Below are positions 60,479 through 64,000 of a stretch of DNA of 64,000 bases, one piece after another. Source of the DNA: Cladophialophora immunda (taxonomy: Eukaryota; Ascomycota; Eurotiomycetes; Chaetothyriales; Herpotrichiellaceae); assembly GCF_000835495.1 (NCBI RefSeq), contig NW_015622547.1, forward strand, positions 1,240,001 through 1,304,000, in the 5' to 3' direction. Made by a program: the position numbers and the translations under genes. The notes beneath the pieces are model-generated. The model saw nothing but the letters and a program-made list of their open reading frames with translations. It was not told the DNA's origin and made no database searches. Position 1 is the first letter of the stretch; each line of letters begins with the position of its first letter.

Positions 60479-63400
60479 ATGGGCCCTCTGAGATCTGTGC
60501 AGGCAAGAACACGCCCGCGCAGAGAGGTGAAAAAGCTATCAAAAGACTTCAACAACTCGGACGAGGAAGATCTCGCAGATTTTCAGGGCGCAGAGCCTCC
60601 CTCGAAACGCATCCGCACGTCGCGCCGGGCTCAACCTTCACTCAAGTGGACACCGGGTGGCAGAGGAGGCGGTGGCAGACATGTCGATCACGAGAGTACC
60701 CCTTCGACCACAAGGACACCTAATGCGGACGAAGAGTACGCGCTTCCCCGTACACGCACGAGACAAAGCCGCAACCCCAAGAAGACGATGATATCCACCC
60801 CGCGATACTCCGCCAGAAGCAGAAACAGAGGCGGCGCACGGCCCCGATATAGTACAGCAGCCGCGGCCTCTGCCGCGGTGACACATGGAGACGGATACAA
60901 GCCTCGAGAAGAGCGTGGCTGGGAAGAGTTCCATCCTGATCTCGACCTTGATGCGGACTTTGCCGTGTTACCTTCAGAAGAAGTAGACGGACTCATCAAA
61001 AAGCCCACAGCAGATGCATCTAGCCAAGGCGCCTTGACCCCGACGGAGGGCGAAAGCCCCGCTCTTGGGGTTTCCACGCCTTTGAAGAGACGACCTGGAA
61101 GGCCACATCGCACCCAGAATTCGATGGTCAACGCTCTTCTGACACCCGAAGTTCCCAAGTTCGTGCCCATGCCAGGACCAAACCCACGAGAACGTCTCAC
61201 TTTACCCAAACCCTCCTACCGAGAACTCGATCCTTTCTTGTCCTACGAACTAAACAAGGACATTGCGCAGGTCGACTTTGTGGACAAGGCGATGGCAAAT
61301 GTTGGGTACCAAGAGAGTGAAATCTTCCTCCGGCCGGAACGGACGCTGATTAGACAGATGGAGGGCTCTGCAGAAGAAGACCTCGATCTCAGTCCAGACC
61401 TCATGACACACGGAGAGAATTCTGCTATTGGTAGTACCGGCGTTGGGCGAGTCGAGTATGACATGGACGAACAGGATGTTAAGTGGCTTGAGGCTTTCAA
61501 TAAAGGGAGGACCAAAGATGGTGTCCAGAACATCAAGCCCGCAATATTTGAGATTACAATGACCAAAATCGAAAAGGAATGGCATGCATTAGAAAAGAGA
61601 ATACCGAAGCCCAACCCCAAGGCGCCTCAGACGCAACGGCCACGATCGAGCTCCGCCGCAGCCGTCAATGGTGAGCCTGCTGGAGAAGAGCCTGACAGCA
61701 AATGCGCAATCTGCGACGACGGTGACTGCGAGAATGCCAATGCGATAGTGTTCTGCGATGGCTGTGATCTTGCGGTACATCAGGAGTGCTATGGTGTACC
61801 ATATATTCCCGAAGGACAGTGGTTGTGCAGGAAATGCCAGCTTGTGGGAAACTCTCGACCGAGCTGCATATTCTGCCCCAATGAGGGCGGCGCCTTTAAG
61901 CAAACCAACAACTCAAAATGGGCGCATCTCTTCTGTGCCATCTGGATTCCAGAAGTCACAATCGGCAACCCATCCTTGATGGAGCCTATTACAGACGTTG
62001 AAAAAGTGCCCACAAGTCGTTGGAGACTCGTCTGCTACATCTGCAAACAGGAGATGGGGGCGAGCATTCAATGCAGCGACGGCCGTTGCTACGAGCCTTT
62101 TCATCTAACTTGTGCGCGCCAAGCTGGCCTCTTTTTGCAAATGAAGACCGGAGGCGGCCAGAATACCCTGATGGAACCGTCGCAGCTCAAAGCCTATTGC
62201 CACAAACACACCCCTGGTGACTGGAAGCGTCAGCACCACACTGACAAAGCCTATGAAGAAGCGGTCAAGTACTTCAAGGAACACTTCCGTGGGCAGATCT
62301 GGGCAGACAGCCGTGCATCTGCCTTGGCGATCCACGATATCCAAGATACGCCTACGACAGACAAGGGTCATCTGAAGGTGACTCTGACTAACAAGAAGGG
62401 ACAAAAGCAAAAGACGGTCTGGCGACTTCCCTCAGGTGCTCCTGTAATCCCCGAGGTTATTCTCAAGTCCATCGAGGAGTCCCTGGTAAGATTTAATGTG
62501 CAGAAGAAAAAGGAATATGTCTCTGAGATCTGCAAATACTGGACCCTTAAACGCGAAGCTCGTAGAGGGGCTGCTCTTCTGAAGCGACTGCAGCTACAGA
62601 TGGACACATTCAGCTCCTTCGAGGTCACACGTCGCGATTACAAGGCCCAAGGCGCGGGGGGCCGTGCCCGGCTGGAGCGTCGCATAGACTTCGCTGAGAG
62701 GTTGGCAAAGGACATGGATATGATTGTGCAGCTATGCAACTTGATCAAAGAACGCGAAGCGGCGAAACTTCAAGAGGCTCGCCTGTTGAAGGAAGTCGTC
62801 GACATCGTCTACTTCCCCGTTCCACATCTTCTAGAGCCCATCATCGAGAAAGCGCTCAAGTAAGTCTATCCACCTCATATAACAGCTTCGATGCTAACAA
62901 GATTCAGACTTGACAGAGGACTGTTCCGTACCGCCTTACTCGAATTGCAGGCCAAAGTCCTCAGAAAAGAGCACACCTCAATCGCGAGCTTTTCCAATGA
63001 TGTGGTACAGGTGATCAACTCGCAATTCGGCAACAGTGCAGGAAGCATCTCGGAATTAATTTCCTTGGTCAGCGGTCGAGCCGAAGACATGAAACCCGAA
63101 GATCGGGATCGCCGAACACTTGCCCGACGGATCGTCAAGGGCATTGAACCACTTATCGAGGATGCCACCCGAAAAGAAGCTGAATTGCACGGTCGGCCCT
63201 ACGCTGAGCAGATCAGAGAGATGGATGAAGCCCTCCTCTCTCGACGTGGCTCGTTGGCACAGTCCGCGGAAATTCCGGTCATGGATTCTGTCGAATTGAA
63301 ACACGAGGTTGGAATCGCCAGTCCAGCCGAGGCCGATGTTGAAATGACTGACGCTACAACGACTGTGCAAGAATCGACTCGGAACGAGGAAACCATCGAG

Positions 63401-63919
63401 GACTCGGAAACGCCTGCTGGACAAGATGATTTGCTCAAGCACCACGGTCTGGAGATGGCGTCTCACCTTGTCTCTGCCAGTACACCGCCAGCTTCCACGA
63501 ATGGATTTAGGCATGAATCCCATGCAAATGGAATTGTGCCGGTAGAACAAATACAACAAGTGGAGCCACCGACACCACCAATGAGTTTGGAAGGTCATTC
63601 TCAGAGTCTCCAGTCTGAAGGTGGCATTCCTTGGTATGTTACTCAATTTGATCCAGAAGGCACGACCATCTTCGAAGAACGCTGGACGGGACCAGAAGTG
63701 TTACGTGAAATGAGTGAAGAGCTGAGTGAGATGGATGAAGACGAGCTCCAAGGACTGGGTGCAGGCGATGATATCGTCGGACACACTGATGGTGCCGCCA
63801 TCGGTCACGAGACCACAGACTCAAAGACCGAGGACGTTACAGCCAAGAAAAGGATCCTGAGGAGCAAACGGAGTAGGGGCCCTGTTTGGGGTACGAGGTC
63901 TTTCCGGACCAGAAGATGA
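60479..63919 (+). CDS. NTO1: NuA3 histone acetyltransferase subunit Nto1 (BRPF-like)
   Basis: Two exons, 60479-62859 and 62908-63919 (1,130 aa). The 48-nt intron (gtaagt ... tgctaac ... ttcag) lies inside the helical region and keeps frame. Seen: a basic N-terminus with an AT-hook-like KRRPGRPHR (about 205), and an Enhancer-of-polycomb-like segment at 245-300 (YRELDPFLSYELNKDI, YQESEIFLRPERTLIRQM). A PHD finger at 409-455 has CAICDDGDC, FCDGCDLAVHQECYG and WLCRKC. An extended PHD zinc knuckle at 463-577 has CIFCPNEGGAFKQT, WAHLFCAIWIPE, CYICKQ and FHLTCARQ. A bromodomain-like helical stretch spans the intron (FPVPHLLEPIIEKALKLDRG). The acidic C-terminus ends in a basic RSKRSRG tail. Known: Nto1 joins Sas3, Yng1, Eaf6 and Taf14 in NuA3, acetylating H3 and reading histone tails. 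The stop is at 63917-63919. Confidence 0.95.
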
Positions 63920-64000
63920 GAGAACAGGGGATGGATCATTGTTGGATGCACGCGTCGGCTTCGATTACACCAACCCTCTTTCTTGGGCCACATTCTCAGT

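Noticed and set aside
1..64000. Transposons, CRISPR arrays, RIP-degraded repeats
   Set aside because: No reverse transcriptase, transposase, long terminal or inverted repeats, spaced direct repeats or strongly AT-biased islands were seen.

Overview
The window looks like nuclear DNA of a filamentous ascomycete (Pezizomycotina). Genes carry short introns (about 50-160 nt) with GT...AG ends and CTRAC-like branch sites, intergenic DNA is long and rich in TACC/TACCTAGG-type microsatellites, and the set (SidC-type NRPS, SidA, Pex6, Nto1, Tma22, uS15) is typical of that group. A Eurotiomycete/Chaetothyriales-like fungus is plausible, but I cannot fix the species.

I support 14 protein-coding genes, all with exon structures worked out by eye from splice signals and reading-frame continuity. 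Left part: a long gene-free start, a Reg1-type PP1 regulatory subunit (minus, 3957-5639), 5.6 kb with no gene I can support, TMA22/DENR (11220-12031), an ELMO/CED-12 family protein (12455-15218), an SVOP-like MFS transporter (16779-18763), a Dal5-like MFS transporter (19657-21664) and a small cupin protein with a hydrophobic tail (minus, 23673-25002).

Centre: the main feature is an intracellular-siderophore locus. A 4,872-residue ferrichrome/ferricrocin-type synthetase (minus, 26128-40819, domain order A-T-C-A-T-C-T-C-A-T-C-T-C-T-C) is divergent from an L-ornithine N5-monooxygenase (sidA, plus, 41888-43393). Their shared 1,068-bp promoter holds two near-identical palindromic GATA elements, each containing ATCAGATAA, spaced exactly 20 bp apart. 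That is the known consensus for the iron-responsive GATA repressor family (SreA/Urbs1/Fep1). SidA makes N5-hydroxyornithine, an acyltransferase not in this window would acetylate it, and the NRPS would assemble the hexapeptide.

Right part: PEX6 (44283-48774) follows sidA. Then come a gene-poor 3 kb, an AT-hook/SANT-like protein (minus, 51801-52856), another 3.4 kb gap, a Dpy-30-like small protein (56259-56949), ribosomal protein uS15/RPS13 (57860-58641), an unrecognised 153-residue protein (minus, 59454-60058) and, divergent from it, NTO1 of the NuA3 histone acetyltransferase (60479-63919). I found no rRNA, tRNA, CRISPR array or transposon I could support.
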